From assembly GCA_023416335.1 (NCBI GenBank), contig JAEZHY010000068.1:3646-67645 (forward strand): a stretch of 64,000 nucleotides of DNA. Direction: 5' to 3'. A program made the position numbers and the translations under genes. Below are positions 24,826 through 34,063 of this stretch, piece by piece; the first letter of the stretch is position 1; each line of letters begins with the position of its first letter. The notes under the pieces are model-generated. The model was not told the origin of the DNA. It did no database searches and was given only the letters and a program-made list of their open reading frames with translations. This DNA is from Pseudomonadota bacterium (GTDB taxonomy: Bacteria; Desulfobacterota; Syntrophobacteria; Syntrophobacterales; Syntrophobacteraceae).

Positions 24826-26664
24826 CTACCAGTTCCCGCCTTCGCCGTTGCGCTCCATCTTGGCGAGGTCTTCGAACCGGATATCAATGCCGAGAATGCC
24901 CGCGATCTCGTCCGACTCATTTCGGATAGGCGCTGAAACGGTTATACACAAAGCCCCCGTGTAGCGCGAAGTGTAAAAATCGGTCACATGCACTTTTCCG
25001 TCGCGCATCGGTGCAATGAACCACGGACGGTCGGACAGGTCTTCTCCCACCTTGGCGCTTTCATATTTGGACTTGTCCGTGATGTGCGTAATGTTGCGCG
25101 TAACCTTGCGCCCGAACTGGTCGGTTACGTAAATATACTGAATAAACGGATTGAGTTCGAGCAAGGTCTGCAGCAGCGGTTCCTGCCGCTCGGGATCGAG
25201 GCTCTTGATGACCTCGCTCTCGACGACTTCCTCCACCAGGTGCGCGGCAAGGGCATAGGCGCGCTGCTTCAACATATCGAATTCGCTGATGAAGAACTCG
25301 GGCAGGTACCGCCTCGACCATCGTTCGAGTTCCTCGTTCGAAATCGACGTGTTCCGTCCCTTTTCATACTCGTGCATCACGCGCTTGTAGATCTTCAGAA
25401 TGCCGGGATGCCGCTTGTCCAGGCGGCGTTCGCCCTCCAGCCGAAGCCTGTGGTTCACCCAGTAGGCAACGCTCGCTACACCTGACTTGTCCGATATGAT
25501 GATCCCGATCGGCCGGTTCAGCAGCTTCTGCGTGTCGAAGACGTTGTAGATCTCTTCGTTCTTGATGAGCCCGTCGGCATGAATGCCTGCGCGGGTGGCG
25601 TTGAATTCCTCCCCGGCAAAGGGATAGTTGGGGGGAACTTTGTATCCGAGTTCCGACTGGAAATACTCCACAATATCGGTAATCGCCGTCGTATCGACGC
25701 CGCTCAGGCTTCCCTTCAACCCAATGTATTCGAAGATCAGGCCTTCTATGGGCGCGTTCCCGGTACGTTCGCCGAATCCGAGCAGGGTCCCGTTCGCCCC
25801 GCTGCATCCGTAAAGCCATGCGGTTGCGGCGTTCACCAGCACCTTGTGGAAATCGTTGTGGCCGTGCCACTCCAGCAGATTGCCCGGAACTCCGGCATCA
25901 TCGATAAATGCCCGGACCAGCTTCGGAACGCTTCGGGGCAGGGCCGCCCCGGGATAGGTGACGCCGAAACCTAGGGTATCGCAAAGGCGGATCTTTACAT
26001 CCACTCCGCTCTCTTCCCGGAGGCGCATCAGTTCGATTGCAAACGGGATGCAGAAGCCGTGGATATCTGCGCGGGTAATGTCCTCGAAATGGCAGCGCGC
26101 GACTATACCCTTTTCCAGCGCGGCGCGCACGATGCCCAGGTACTTCTCCATGGCCGCCTTGCGGTCCATCTTCAGTTTCAGGAAGATGTGGTAGTCGGAT
26201 ACCGATGTGAGTATCCCCGTCTCCTTCAGGCCCAGTTCGGCTACGAGGTCCAGGTCCGACTCCACCGCCCGGATCCATCCGGTGATCTGAGGAAAGGCAT
26301 ATCTCTTGCCGAGGCAAACCTCCAGGGCCTTCCGGTCCTTCTCCGTGTAGAGGAAGAACTCCGACTGACGGATCACGCCGTTAGGTCCGGAAAGGCGGTG
26401 CATCAGGTCGAAAATCTTCTCGATCTGCCTGACAGTGTAAGGCGGCCTGGCCTGCTGCCCGTCCCGGAACGTTGTATCCGTTATGAAGATTTCGTCCGCC
26501 GGGTCTATCGGCAGAATCATATGATCGAAATCGATGCGGGGGACTTCCTCATAAGGGAAGACTTCCCGCATCAGATTGGGTTCGTTCACGTCCTCCACGC
26601 CCGGGTTCCGGCCGGTGGAACGTTCATGATCCAACACCCGCTTTTTTGGATTCCAGCGAGCCAT
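24826..26664 (-). CDS. HMGL-like carboxyl-transferase/synthase fused to a Cache-like sensor domain
   Basis: 612 residues. Residues about 55-340 form the HMGL-like TIM barrel of the isopropylmalate/homocitrate/Re-citrate synthase superfamily: DTTFRDGQQ (metal Asp, catalytic Arg), a RCHFEDITRADI block, DTLGFG, WHGHNDFHK (the metal-binding HxH) and GFGERTGNAP. About 360-470 is a helical stretch. The C-terminal 140 residues (about 475-610) read as a PDC/Cache-like module: IQYIYVTDQFGRKV, a DRPWF motif and the VTDFYTS and VSAPIRNESDEIAGILGIDI segments. Such domains normally lie outside the membrane in kinases and MCPs; here there is no membrane segment. It probably condenses acetyl-CoA with an oxoacid. 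A Re-citrate synthase role is possible but unproven. Confidence 0.75.
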   Translation of the reverse strand: MARWNPKKRVLDHERSTGRNPGVEDVNEPNLMREVFPYEEVPRIDFDHMILPIDPADEIFITDTTFRDGQQARPPYTVRQIEKIFDLMHRLSGPNGVIRQSEFFLYTEKDRKALEVCLGKRYAFPQITGWIRAVESDLDLVAELGLKETGILTSVSDYHIFLKLKMDRKAAMEKYLGIVRAALEKGIVARCHFEDITRADIHGFCIPFAIELMRLREESGVDVKIRLCDTLGFGVTYPGAALPRSVPKLVRAFIDDAGVPGNLLEWHGHNDFHKVLVNAATAWLYGCSGANGTLLGFGERTGNAPIEGLIFEYIGLKGSLSGVDTTAITDIVEYFQSELGYKVPPNYPFAGEEFNATRAGIHADGLIKNEEIYNVFDTQKLLNRPIGIIISDKSGVASVAYWVNHRLRLEGERRLDKRHPGILKIYKRVMHEYEKGRNTSISNEELERWSRRYLPEFFISEFDMLKQRAYALAAHLVEEVVESEVIKSLDPERQEPLLQTLLELNPFIQYIYVTDQFGRKVTRNITHITDKSKYESAKVGEDLSDRPWFIAPMRDGKVHVTDFYTSRYTGALCITVSAPIRNESDEIAGILGIDIRFEDLAKMERNGEGGNW

Positions 26665-26668
26665 TGTC

Positions 26669-28525
26669 TTACTTCTTTCTGTCGGACTCGACTTTGATGC
26701 AGAGTTCCAGAAGCTGATTTACGTCCGCCTCCGAAGGGGCATTCGTCATGAGGCATGTTGCCTTCTGAGTCTTGGGAAAGGCTATAACGTCGCGTATGGA
26801 AGGCGATCCGGTGAGGAGCATGACCAGCCGGTCCATGCCGAAGGCAACTCCGCCGTGGGGCGGCGCCCCGAACTGGAGGGCTTCCAGCAGGAACCCGAAC
26901 TTTTCCTGCGCTTCTTCATCGGATATGCCGAGGACGTTGAAAACCCGTCTCTGCGTTTCTCTCTGGTGAATACGAATACTTCCGCCGCCGACCTCGGTTC
27001 CGTTCAGGACCAGGTCGTAAGCCCGGCTTCGCACCTTTTCGGGATGTTCCTCCAGGAACTCCATATCGGCTTCAGTCGGCGAGGTGAACGGATGGTGCAC
27101 CGAGGTGTACCTTTTCTCCTCGTGGTCCCATTCGACAAGCGGAAAATCGGTGACCCAGAGAAAGTTGAACTTTTCGGGATCGATCAGTCCGAGCTGCTGG
27201 CCGAGGCGGACGCGTAGGTTTCCGAGCGCGTCGTTTACGACCTTGCGCTGATCGGCCACAAAGAGAATGATATCCCCCTGCTGGATCCCGAGGCGCTCGG
27301 CGAGCCCCTTCTGCACGCTTTCCTGCAGGAACTTCGTTATCGGCGACTGCCAGCCGTCCGGCTGGATCTTGATCCAGGCCATGCCCTGGGCGCCGAAGAT
27401 CTTGACGTATTCTATCAGGTCATCCAGCTCTTTTCTCGACAGGTCCTTCCCGTTCGGAACGCGAAGCGCTTTGACTATGCCGCCGCGTTCAACCGCCTGG
27501 CGGAAAACCCGGAAGTCCGATTCCGCGACTATGTCGGTAATGTCGGTAAGCAATAACTCGAAGCGCGTATCCGGCCGGTCGGTCCCGTATTTATCCATCG
27601 CATCGCTGTACGTCATGCGCGGAAACGGCGGCTGGAGGCCGATGCCTTTAAGTTCGCCGAAGACCCGGGAGACCCAGCCTTCGATCATCCCGTAGATGTC
27701 TTCTTCCCGAATGAAGGACATTTCGAGGTCGAGCTGTGTGAACTCGGGCTGCCTGTCCGCCCGGAGGTCTTCATCGCGGAAACATTTGACGATCTGATAG
27801 TATCTTTCGACCCCTGCCACCATGAGCAGCTGTTTGAAAAGCTGCGGCGACTGCGGGAGTGCGTAGAATTTCCCCGCATTGACGCGGCTCGGCACCAGGT
27901 AGTCCCGGGCTCCTTCCGGCGTGCTCTTGGTGAGTACCGGAGTTTCGACCTCGATGAACCCCAGGTCGTTGAAGTAGCCGCGGGTAAGCTGGGCCACCTT
28001 GTGCCTCAGCATGAGGTTCTGCAGAAGCTTCGGACGTCGCAGGTCCAGGTAGCGGTATTTCAGGCGTATGTTTTCGCTCGCTTCAACGTCGTCTTCGATG
28101 TGAAACGGGGGCGTCTTGGAAGTGTTCAGTATCCGCAGCTCATTTACGGCCACTTCGATTTCGCCGGTGGGGAGTTTCGGATTGGTCATTCCTTCCGGAC
28201 GCGATCGCACCTTCCCCTTAATGGCCAGCACATACTCGCTTCGCAGGCTGCCGGCGTGTTCGTGGGCTGTGGGATCGATCTGCGGGTCGAATACGACCTG
28301 GGTTAGGCCCTGCCGGTCTCTCAGATCGACAAAAATCAACCCGCCGTGGTCGCGCCTTCGCTGAACCCATCCCATGAGGACGGCTTCCGCGCCGATATCA
28401 GATGCCCGAAGGCTGTTGCAATCCGAGGTCTTTCGCCAGGAGCCGAGCTGATCGAGCGAAACCGTGCTTTCATCGATTACTTCTATTGGTTCTTCTTCCC
28501 CCTTCCGGGGTTCCACAAAACTCAC
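26669..28525 (-). CDS. aspS: Aspartyl-tRNA synthetase
   Basis: 618 residues, bacterial type with the GAD insertion. The start is GTG with GGAGGAAT upstream. The N-terminal OB anticodon domain includes [22 protein letters not shown]. Class II motif 1 is [16 protein letters not shown], motif 2 is [19 protein letters not shown], and motif 3 is [20 protein letters not shown]. It charges tRNA-Asp in the cytosol. It lies 4 bp upstream of the HMGL-sensor gene and downstream of hisS; hisS-aspS is a common pairing. Confidence 0.97.
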   Translation of the reverse strand: MSFVEPRKGEEEPIEVIDESTVSLDQLGSWRKTSDCNSLRASDIGAEAVLMGWVQRRRDHGGLIFVDLRDRQGLTQVVFDPQIDPTAHEHAGSLRSEYVLAIKGKVRSRPEGMTNPKLPTGEIEVAVNELRILNTSKTPPFHIEDDVEASENIRLKYRYLDLRRPKLLQNLMLRHKVAQLTRGYFNDLGFIEVETPVLTKSTPEGARDYLVPSRVNAGKFYALPQSPQLFKQLLMVAGVERYYQIVKCFRDEDLRADRQPEFTQLDLEMSFIREEDIYGMIEGWVSRVFGELKGIGLQPPFPRMTYSDAMDKYGTDRPDTRFELLLTDITDIVAESDFRVFRQAVERGGIVKALRVPNGKDLSRKELDDLIEYVKIFGAQGMAWIKIQPDGWQSPITKFLQESVQKGLAERLGIQQGDIILFVADQRKVVNDALGNLRVRLGQQLGLIDPEKFNFLWVTDFPLVEWDHEEKRYTSVHHPFTSPTEADMEFLEEHPEKVRSRAYDLVLNGTEVGGGSIRIHQRETQRRVFNVLGISDEEAQEKFGFLLEALQFGAPPHGGVAFGMDRLVMLLTGSPSIRDVIAFPKTQKATCLMTNAPSEADVNQLLELCIKVESDRKK

Positions 28526-28635
28526 CAGATTCCTCCGAACTATAAGCAGATTAAGATATTGCCGTCATCAGCACAGGGTGTCGGACATATACAACGCCCC
28601 ACATCGAGCCCGGATCGGGCAGGGATGCTCCGACT

Positions 28636-29937
28636 CTACTCAGGTCGGGAGTCGGGTTCTTCCGGCTCCCGTGAATTATCGTTTACCATTTGCGACATCA
28701 AAACGGCCGCTCTATCCAGAGGGAGAACCTGCTGCGTCTTTTCCCGCAGGTCGCGCAACTGAACCTCACCCCTGTTCATTTCGTCTTCGCCGACAATGAG
28801 CACGTAACGCGCGCCGGACTTGTCCGCCCGTCGCATCTGGCTCTTCAGGCTTCGCCCCTCGTAGTCCATTTCGGCCTCGACCCGTAGATCGCGCAAATGC
28901 TGGACGAGCAAAAAGCCGCATGTACGGGCCTGCTGGCCCAACGCCGCAACAAAGACGTCCGGCATGCGGAAGGCTTCCTGCCGCTCCTGCTGCAGCAGCA
29001 TTATCAGCCTTTCCATTCCGATGGCAAACCCGATGCCGGCAACGTCGGGGCCGCCAAGGTCGCGAACAAGACCGTTATAGCGGCCGCCGCCGCCGACCGC
29101 ACTCTGGGACCCCAGCCGGTCGGTTATGACCTCGAACGTTGTCCGCATATAGTAATCAAGACCGCGCACGATCCGGGGATTTACGACATAACGGGTCCCC
29201 AGCTTGTCGAGGTAGTCTTTTACCGCATCGAAGTGCGCGCGGCATTCCTCGCATATATGGTCGATCAGGGCTGGCGCTCCCTCGATCAGGTTTTGGCACC
29301 TCTCGACCTTGCAGTCGAACACGCGAAGAGGATTGGTATCCCTTCGACGAAGGCAGTCGGGGCAGAAGTCGTCACCCTTTGAGTACAGGTAGTTCCTGAG
29401 CTTTTCCCGATACACCTTCCGGCATTCCGGGCACCCAAGCGTGTTTATGTGCAGAACGACCTCCGGTATGCCGACCCGGTCCAGAAACAGGCGCAGCATG
29501 TGCATCATTTCGGCATCGATCATCGGGCTGTCAATCCCGAAAACCTCCGCATCAATCTGATGGAACTGGCGATAGCGCCCCTTCTGCGGCCGTTCGTGCC
29601 GGAACATTGGGCCGATGGCATAAAACTTCTGCAGCATGGTGTCGGCATGGAGCTTATGCTGAACGAAGGCACGCACGATCGACGCGGTGGCTTCCGGCCG
29701 CAGGGCGAGCCAATCCCCGTTTCGATCCTGGAAGGCGTACATTTCCTTTTCGACTATATCCGTACTCTCACCGATGCTGCGGGCGAAAAGCTCGAGTTTT
29801 TCGGGAACCGGCGTCCGTATTTCCCGGTATCCGAAGTTTTCGAGCACTTCCCGAGCTGCCTTTTCCACCATCTGCCACCAACCGATCTGGTCGGGCAAGA
29901 TATCATTCATGCCTCTTATGGCCTGAATATTTTCCAT
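28636..29937 (-). CDS. hisS: Histidyl-tRNA synthetase
   Basis: 433 residues. Class II enzyme with motif 1 at GYREIRTPVPE, motif 2 at FRHERPQKGRYRQFHQID, the HisA motif RGLDYYMRTTFE and motif 3 at GIGFAIGMERL. An anticodon-binding domain follows (about 330-420). Four cysteines in a C-x2-C ... C-x2-C arrangement (near C175/C178 and C195/C198) are inserted in the HisRS insertion domain, a zinc-like feature. ATG with GGGGAATGAG. First gene of hisS-aspS-synthase. Confidence 0.97.
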   Translation of the reverse strand: MENIQAIRGMNDILPDQIGWWQMVEKAAREVLENFGYREIRTPVPEKLELFARSIGESTDIVEKEMYAFQDRNGDWLALRPEATASIVRAFVQHKLHADTMLQKFYAIGPMFRHERPQKGRYRQFHQIDAEVFGIDSPMIDAEMMHMLRLFLDRVGIPEVVLHINTLGCPECRKVYREKLRNYLYSKGDDFCPDCLRRRDTNPLRVFDCKVERCQNLIEGAPALIDHICEECRAHFDAVKDYLDKLGTRYVVNPRIVRGLDYYMRTTFEVITDRLGSQSAVGGGGRYNGLVRDLGGPDVAGIGFAIGMERLIMLLQQERQEAFRMPDVFVAALGQQARTCGFLLVQHLRDLRVEAEMDYEGRSLKSQMRRADKSGARYVLIVGEDEMNRGEVQLRDLREKTQQVLPLDRAAVLMSQMVNDNSREPEEPDSRPE

Positions 29938-30918
29938 CTCATTCCCCGGTAATTAATTAAAATTTCAGGACAATCGAATACTTCTAAAAAAGGCGCAAAT
30001 AAAAGTCAAGGGAAACCCTGCCGGATGGCATAAAATAAGGTTCTTCGAGGAGAATTGTCCGGTCTCTCCGACCGCGACAGGTCTATCTTTTGACGGACCG
30101 GAGAAGCAAACGCATCGGAGCGAAGCTCCGGACGGGTCTCCGGGCAATGCCCGGACCGGAGGAAAGAATCACCTCATGTGCGGAAGACCAGGATAGTTTA
30201 TCTGTGTATCCAACGCAAGGATTCTGTAATGGCGTGCATTGAGCGACGATGACTTGCGAAATGGCAGAGTGGAGTGCAACCTCGCTTCGAAAGCGAAGCT
30301 ACCAATGCCGGGGTTCCCAAGTCGGGTGTTGGCCGAATGGAGGAGAACCTCGTCACCGGGCCTTTGCAACCAAGCACCCCATCCCGTCATCCCGGCAGGT
30401 TTTTGAGCCGGGATCCAGAGTTTTTAAGTTTTTGAATTCACAATTAATCCAGGCTGCCGCAATGATTTTGAGGCGTAGGCGTCTTAAGGGCTTGGGGCGC
30501 CACACCCCTATTGAGAGACGGGGGCTGGAATCTTTTGTGATGGTGCAATGTAAAACAAGTAAACGGTGAGTCGTGTAGGGTGGGCACAAAGCCTCACCGT
30601 GCCCACCGTCCGGCCAATCCGATTGAATTCCGGTGTACTTCAGGGTAACTCGGATTCTTGAATTCGGGCGCGGAGCGCAAGAGGTCCGAACGAAAATGCT
30701 CGAACAGCAACAAGCAGGTCATCGAGCTGGAATATTGGACTTATGGATTTCCGTGCCCATCCCTCCCGAATCATGCCTAAAAGCCGGTGGGCACGATAAA
30801 ACTGTGCCCACCCTACGGTCCGGGCCGATGATTTTTCGCATTAATTTCGCTATTATTTGTGCAACAGTCCCCGGATTTTGGGAACAGGCGAATTCCTGTT
30901 CTTATTTCCCGACCTTTC
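29938..30918. repeat. Long mosaic repeat region (copy 5)
   Basis: 981 bp with no credible gene. It holds several modules. GGTTCCCAAGTCGGG ... and GTCATCCCGGCAGG ... GAGCCGGGATCCAG fill 30318-30420. A perfect GGTGGGCAC-N11-GTGCCCACC hairpin occupies 30579-30607. A GGATTCTTGAATTCGGGCGC module lies near 30650-30690, and a second perfect hairpin GGTGGGCAC-N9-GTGCCCACC occupies 30786-30812. A short TCCGGGCAATGCCCGGA palindrome lies near 30140. Confidence 0.75.
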
Positions 30919-31290
30919 TCAAAAATCGGTAATCGGCTTGTCGAATTTGCGGAAATACTCTTCTGCAACGGCATCCGCATCACCGCTGTTGTACGCAATC
31001 ACGTTCCGAAGATGCGTGAAGGAATCCAATCCCATTTCACCGAATTCGACGGCTATGCCCTTGTCCGTCTGACGGATCGCCTTGCCTTTGAGATTGATCG
31101 AAAGCTCCGAGGTGGATCCAGAAAGTACGATCCTGATATCTAGCACATTGCCGGTGACGTTCGCCTGCGGATTGCAGAGCAGCATCCCTTTCATGCTGAG
31201 ATTATCGACCGTACCCGTGATCGTTGCTTCCCCGTCCCTGATAACGGCTTCCGCGTGAAACGGCACCCGCCTGTACTTGCGATTTTCCAT
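30919..31290 (-). CDS. PilZ domain protein
   Basis: 123 residues, a stand-alone PilZ. The c-di-GMP binding pattern is visible: the RxxxR-like cluster R4-K-Y-R7-R8 and DNLSMKG (29-35), matching D/NxSxxG. There is no further domain. It would sense the second messenger in the cytosol and is a possible partner of the HD-GYP phosphodiesterase at 6758, although it is not adjacent. ATG with AAGGAA upstream. Confidence 0.85.
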   Translation of the reverse strand: MENRKYRRVPFHAEAVIRDGEATITGTVDNLSMKGMLLCNPQANVTGNVLDIRIVLSGSTSELSINLKGKAIRQTDKGIAVEFGEMGLDSFTHLRNVIAYNSGDADAVAEEYFRKFDKPITDF

Positions 31291-31425
31291 CCGGTTCCTT
31301 CCATAATCCTCAATTTACTTTGAACTCCTTTTCAGTGCGCTATAGTGTTTAATCGTACAAAACGTGTCTGAGGAATAATTATTTCTCTTTCGAATCGGAC
31401 GGAACTTGAGAGCAAGGGTGAACAA

Positions 31426-31689
31426 ATGTGGTTCTACGAAACGAAACGGGGTACGTTCTGGATCAGGTTCGTCCCGCTTGGCCCCGGAGTTTACCTGCTC
31501 GGAGTGGACGATCGGGAACTGGGGACCTACCGGTCGCCCGAGGCGGCGGCAGATGACGTCTCTTTGCAAAAAACCGGATTTTCCGAATGGGATTTCTCCG
31601 AGGATGCCGGTCCACCGGAAAGTATAGCCGGATGGACCCGGCTCGACTGCGCCGATTGGGACAAGTCGAGGACGGGCGAGGGCGAGTGA
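31426..31689 (+). CDS. Small conserved-looking protein, 87 aa
   Basis: 87 residues from ATG 31426 with AAGGGTG upstream. It has a regular pattern: MWFYETKRGTFWIRF, then GVYLLGVDDRELGTYRSPEAAADDV and SEWDFS. It looks like a compact DNA-, RNA- or ligand-binding beta-alpha module similar to small deltaproteobacterial proteins I have seen, but I cannot name the family. It is acidic and has no signal peptide. It lies between the minus-strand PilZ gene and the SDR gene. Confidence 0.6.
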   Translation: MWFYETKRGTFWIRFVPLGPGVYLLGVDDRELGTYRSPEAAADDVSLQKTGFSEWDFSEDAGPPESIAGWTRLDCADWDKSRTGEGE

Positions 31690-31709
31690 CCGTAGCGTGA
31701 TCGAATCTT

Positions 31710-32486
31710 TCAGGTGAGCAGATATCCTCCATCAACCGTGAGAGTCTCTCCCGTAATCCAGTCCGCGGCGCGTGAGACGAGGAAGAGCACGGCATTGCCG
31801 ATGTCTTCAGGTCGGCCGAGCCTCTTCAACGGCGTGCGGGCTTCGACTGTTTCGGCTAACTCGGGGGCGTTCTTCCGCAGATTCCGCAAATCCATGAGAC
31901 CCGGGCAGACGGCGTTCACCCTGATCCCGTTCGGGGCCAGTTCAGCCGCAAGCGACCGCGTATAGGCTATAACCCCACCCTTTGAAGCATCGTAGTGGGC
32001 GGTGCCGCCGAATCCGGGGTGCATGCCGTTGATGCTGGCAATATTGACTAACCGTCCCCCGTCGCCCTGAGCGATCATCAATCTCGCCGTGGTTCGGGAA
32101 TAGAGGAATATGCCCTTCAGATTGGTATCCAGGACGGCGTCCCAGTCATCCGGAGACAGGTCGACCTGTGGAGAGACTGTGAACACGCCGGCATTGTTCA
32201 CCAGTATATCGATCCGGCCGAATAGATCCAAAACGGATTGAAAAACGCCCTCAACCCGATCCCGGTCCCGAACGTCTGCACCAAGGGCAACCGCCCGTCC
32301 ACCTTTTCTTTCAATTTCTTCCACAACATCCCCGGCAGGCTCTTCGCTCGAGTTGTACACAATCGCGACATCCGCACCGGCCCCCGCAAGGGCAAGGCTT
32401 ATTCCCCGCCCGATGTTGACCGCGCCCCCGGTAACCACCGCTACCTGCCCGCTCAAGTCGAATAATTTCAGGATCTGTTCATCCAT
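31710..32486 (-). CDS. SDR-family oxidoreductase (3-oxoacyl-ACP reductase-like)
   Basis: 258 residues from ATG 32486 (MDEQILKLFD), which has GGGAGGG upstream; a longer frame runs through repeat DNA. The Rossmann nucleotide site is TGGAVNIGRG (19-28), NNAG is at 97-100, and catalytic S151, Y165 and K169 form the standard triad. The C-terminal GRPEDIGNAVLFL and TGETLTVDGGY are typical of FabG-like classical SDRs. The exact substrate cannot be read. Convergent with the small gene ending at 31689. Confidence 0.88.
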   Translation of the reverse strand: MDEQILKLFDLSGQVAVVTGGAVNIGRGISLALAGAGADVAIVYNSSEEPAGDVVEEIERKGGRAVALGADVRDRDRVEGVFQSVLDLFGRIDILVNNAGVFTVSPQVDLSPDDWDAVLDTNLKGIFLYSRTTARLMIAQGDGGRLVNIASINGMHPGFGGTAHYDASKGGVIAYTRSLAAELAPNGIRVNAVCPGLMDLRNLRKNAPELAETVEARTPLKRLGRPEDIGNAVLFLVSRAADWITGETLTVDGGYLLT

Positions 32487-32990
32487 CTCAATCGCCCTCC
32501 CGGATTCGATTTCACGCCACTTACGACGCCGTGCGATTATCGCCGTTATCGGGAGGAGGTGCAATACCTGGATGGAATTCCTGGACGTTGAACCTAGGCT
32601 GAAATCTGCAGGCATTGAAAGGCGGGAGATGGGTAGGTGGGGGAGCGGAGCGCAGTCCGGTTTTTGGGTGCCCACCGTCAGGCCCAATGCTGTTGATTTA
32701 TGACTCCGTCCCGGTGGGCCAAGTATTTTGGACAGCACGTACCGGATACTATCCGGCCTGCCGGGGCGGGGTTCCCAAGGCGGACCTTGGGAACCAGCGG
32801 CGCATTTCCTTAAAGCAACAACATTGACCGTCCGGCCATCCCGATGAACCCTGATCCGAGGGGATGGACGGTGGCACGATAAAGCTTTGTACCCACCCTA
32901 CCCCACTTACCGTTCACCTTCTGTTGGTATTGGGCAGGTTGGATTCATTCCGAGTGGGCAGATTTTCACGAGACTATTCTAACGGCGATC
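32487..32990. repeat. Mosaic repeat region (copy 6)
   Basis: 504 bp, no gene. At about 32625-32925: GGTAGGTGGGGGAGCGGAGCG, TTTTGGGTGCCCACC, a GTTCCCAAGG ... CTTGGGAACC inverted pair and a degenerate GGTGGCACGATAAAG ... GTACCCACC hairpin with CCTACC beside it. Confidence 0.6.
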
Positions 32991-33530
32991 TCATTCTTTG
33001 AGATCTTCCACGTTTTCACCAAACGGTTTGGATGCGACCTCGTTCTTGTCGGACATTATGAGTTCGGCCGCGATTCCCGCCGCATCGGTGATGATTTCGC
33101 GGCAATAAAGAGCGTGGTCCCTGCACAACCAATTTGACTTCCATTTGACCGTCAGTTCCCTGCACAGGGTGTTGGCATACTTGGCCTTGATCTGGTTTGG
33201 AATTTGGTTGAACAGCCTGTAAAGACCGGGTTTCCCGTAAAGCTGCTCCTTTGATTTCATCGCAGCCTCTTTGCCTTCGCCTTCGGCAAGTGAGCTTCTC
33301 CCATGAACTGCGCTCACGGCCATAACAGCACCCACAAGGGCGCCGCAGGTATCGCCAAAAAGTCCAATACCCCCGCCAAATCCCGTGGCGAGCTTCTTCA
33401 CTTCAGCCGGAAGCCCGGTATCCACGAGGGAAAGCACGGATTCCGTCACGCATTCGGCGCAGTTGTAACCCAGAGAGAAATTCTTTCTGGCGCGCTGCCT
33501 GATTTCTTCGATTTTCTCTTCTCTGGTCAT
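32991..33530 (-). CDS. C_GCAxxG_C_C family protein
   Basis: 179 residues from ATG 33530, eight bases after GGAGG; a 37-codon upstream extension has no site and is not credible. Cysteines fit the C_GCAxxG_C_C pattern: GYNCAEC near the start, DTCGALVGA in the middle, LCREL, LCRDHALYC at the end. The family is widespread in anaerobes, usually small and possibly redox- or metal-binding, with unknown function. The C-terminal 40 residues are a charged tail. It is isolated between repeat regions. Confidence 0.8.
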   Translation of the reverse strand: MTREEKIEEIRQRARKNFSLGYNCAECVTESVLSLVDTGLPAEVKKLATGFGGGIGLFGDTCGALVGAVMAVSAVHGRSSLAEGEGKEAAMKSKEQLYGKPGLYRLFNQIPNQIKAKYANTLCRELTVKWKSNWLCRDHALYCREIITDAAGIAAELIMSDKNEVASKPFGENVEDLKE

Positions 33531-34063
33531 ATCCTGATCCTCCGCTGTTAAAGTCAATCGGTTACGATCAAATTCCGAGCCCGAGGTCTTTTCTGCAATG
33601 ATTGCGGGCGAAAACCCCGACCTGCATAACTTCAAAATCAAACGAAAAGAACGGGAAAAATCAGGTGACGTAGCGCGTAAAGACAGAGTGTGAAATGAGC
33701 AGGAGCTAAGAAACTAAATGATATGACGAGACATTGAAGTATAAAAAGAATACGAATCTCTTACAAGGAAATACTCGCGCGGGTCCCCGCAGGTACGGGC
33801 AGTACTTCCCCAATTTTCCCCGGGGTCAGGACGGTGGGTACGACGTTGCCTGAACGCTGTTGCCTTGACCAAATCGCCGGTTCCCAGGCTCCGAAGGGCT
33901 GTTGCCCAAATAGAGGCATGCCTTTTCCGGGGCATTTTGCGACCAGGCCCCCAATCGCTGTCATCCCGGCAGAGCTTTTGAGCCGGGATCCAGCCGAATT
34001 CGAGAATCCGGGCTACCCGGTTGGGGACACTATACTTGGCCAACGGCCGATTTCCGTCCTCCG
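33531..34063. repeat. Mosaic repeat region (copy 7)
   Basis: 533 bp, no gene. At about 33815-34030 there are GGTTCCCAGGC ... TGTTGCCCAAAT and GTCATCCCGGCAGAGC ... GAGCCGGGATCCAG, then a GAGAATCCGGGCTACCCGG segment. It matches copy 3 in inverted orientation, so the element occurs both ways round. Confidence 0.65.
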
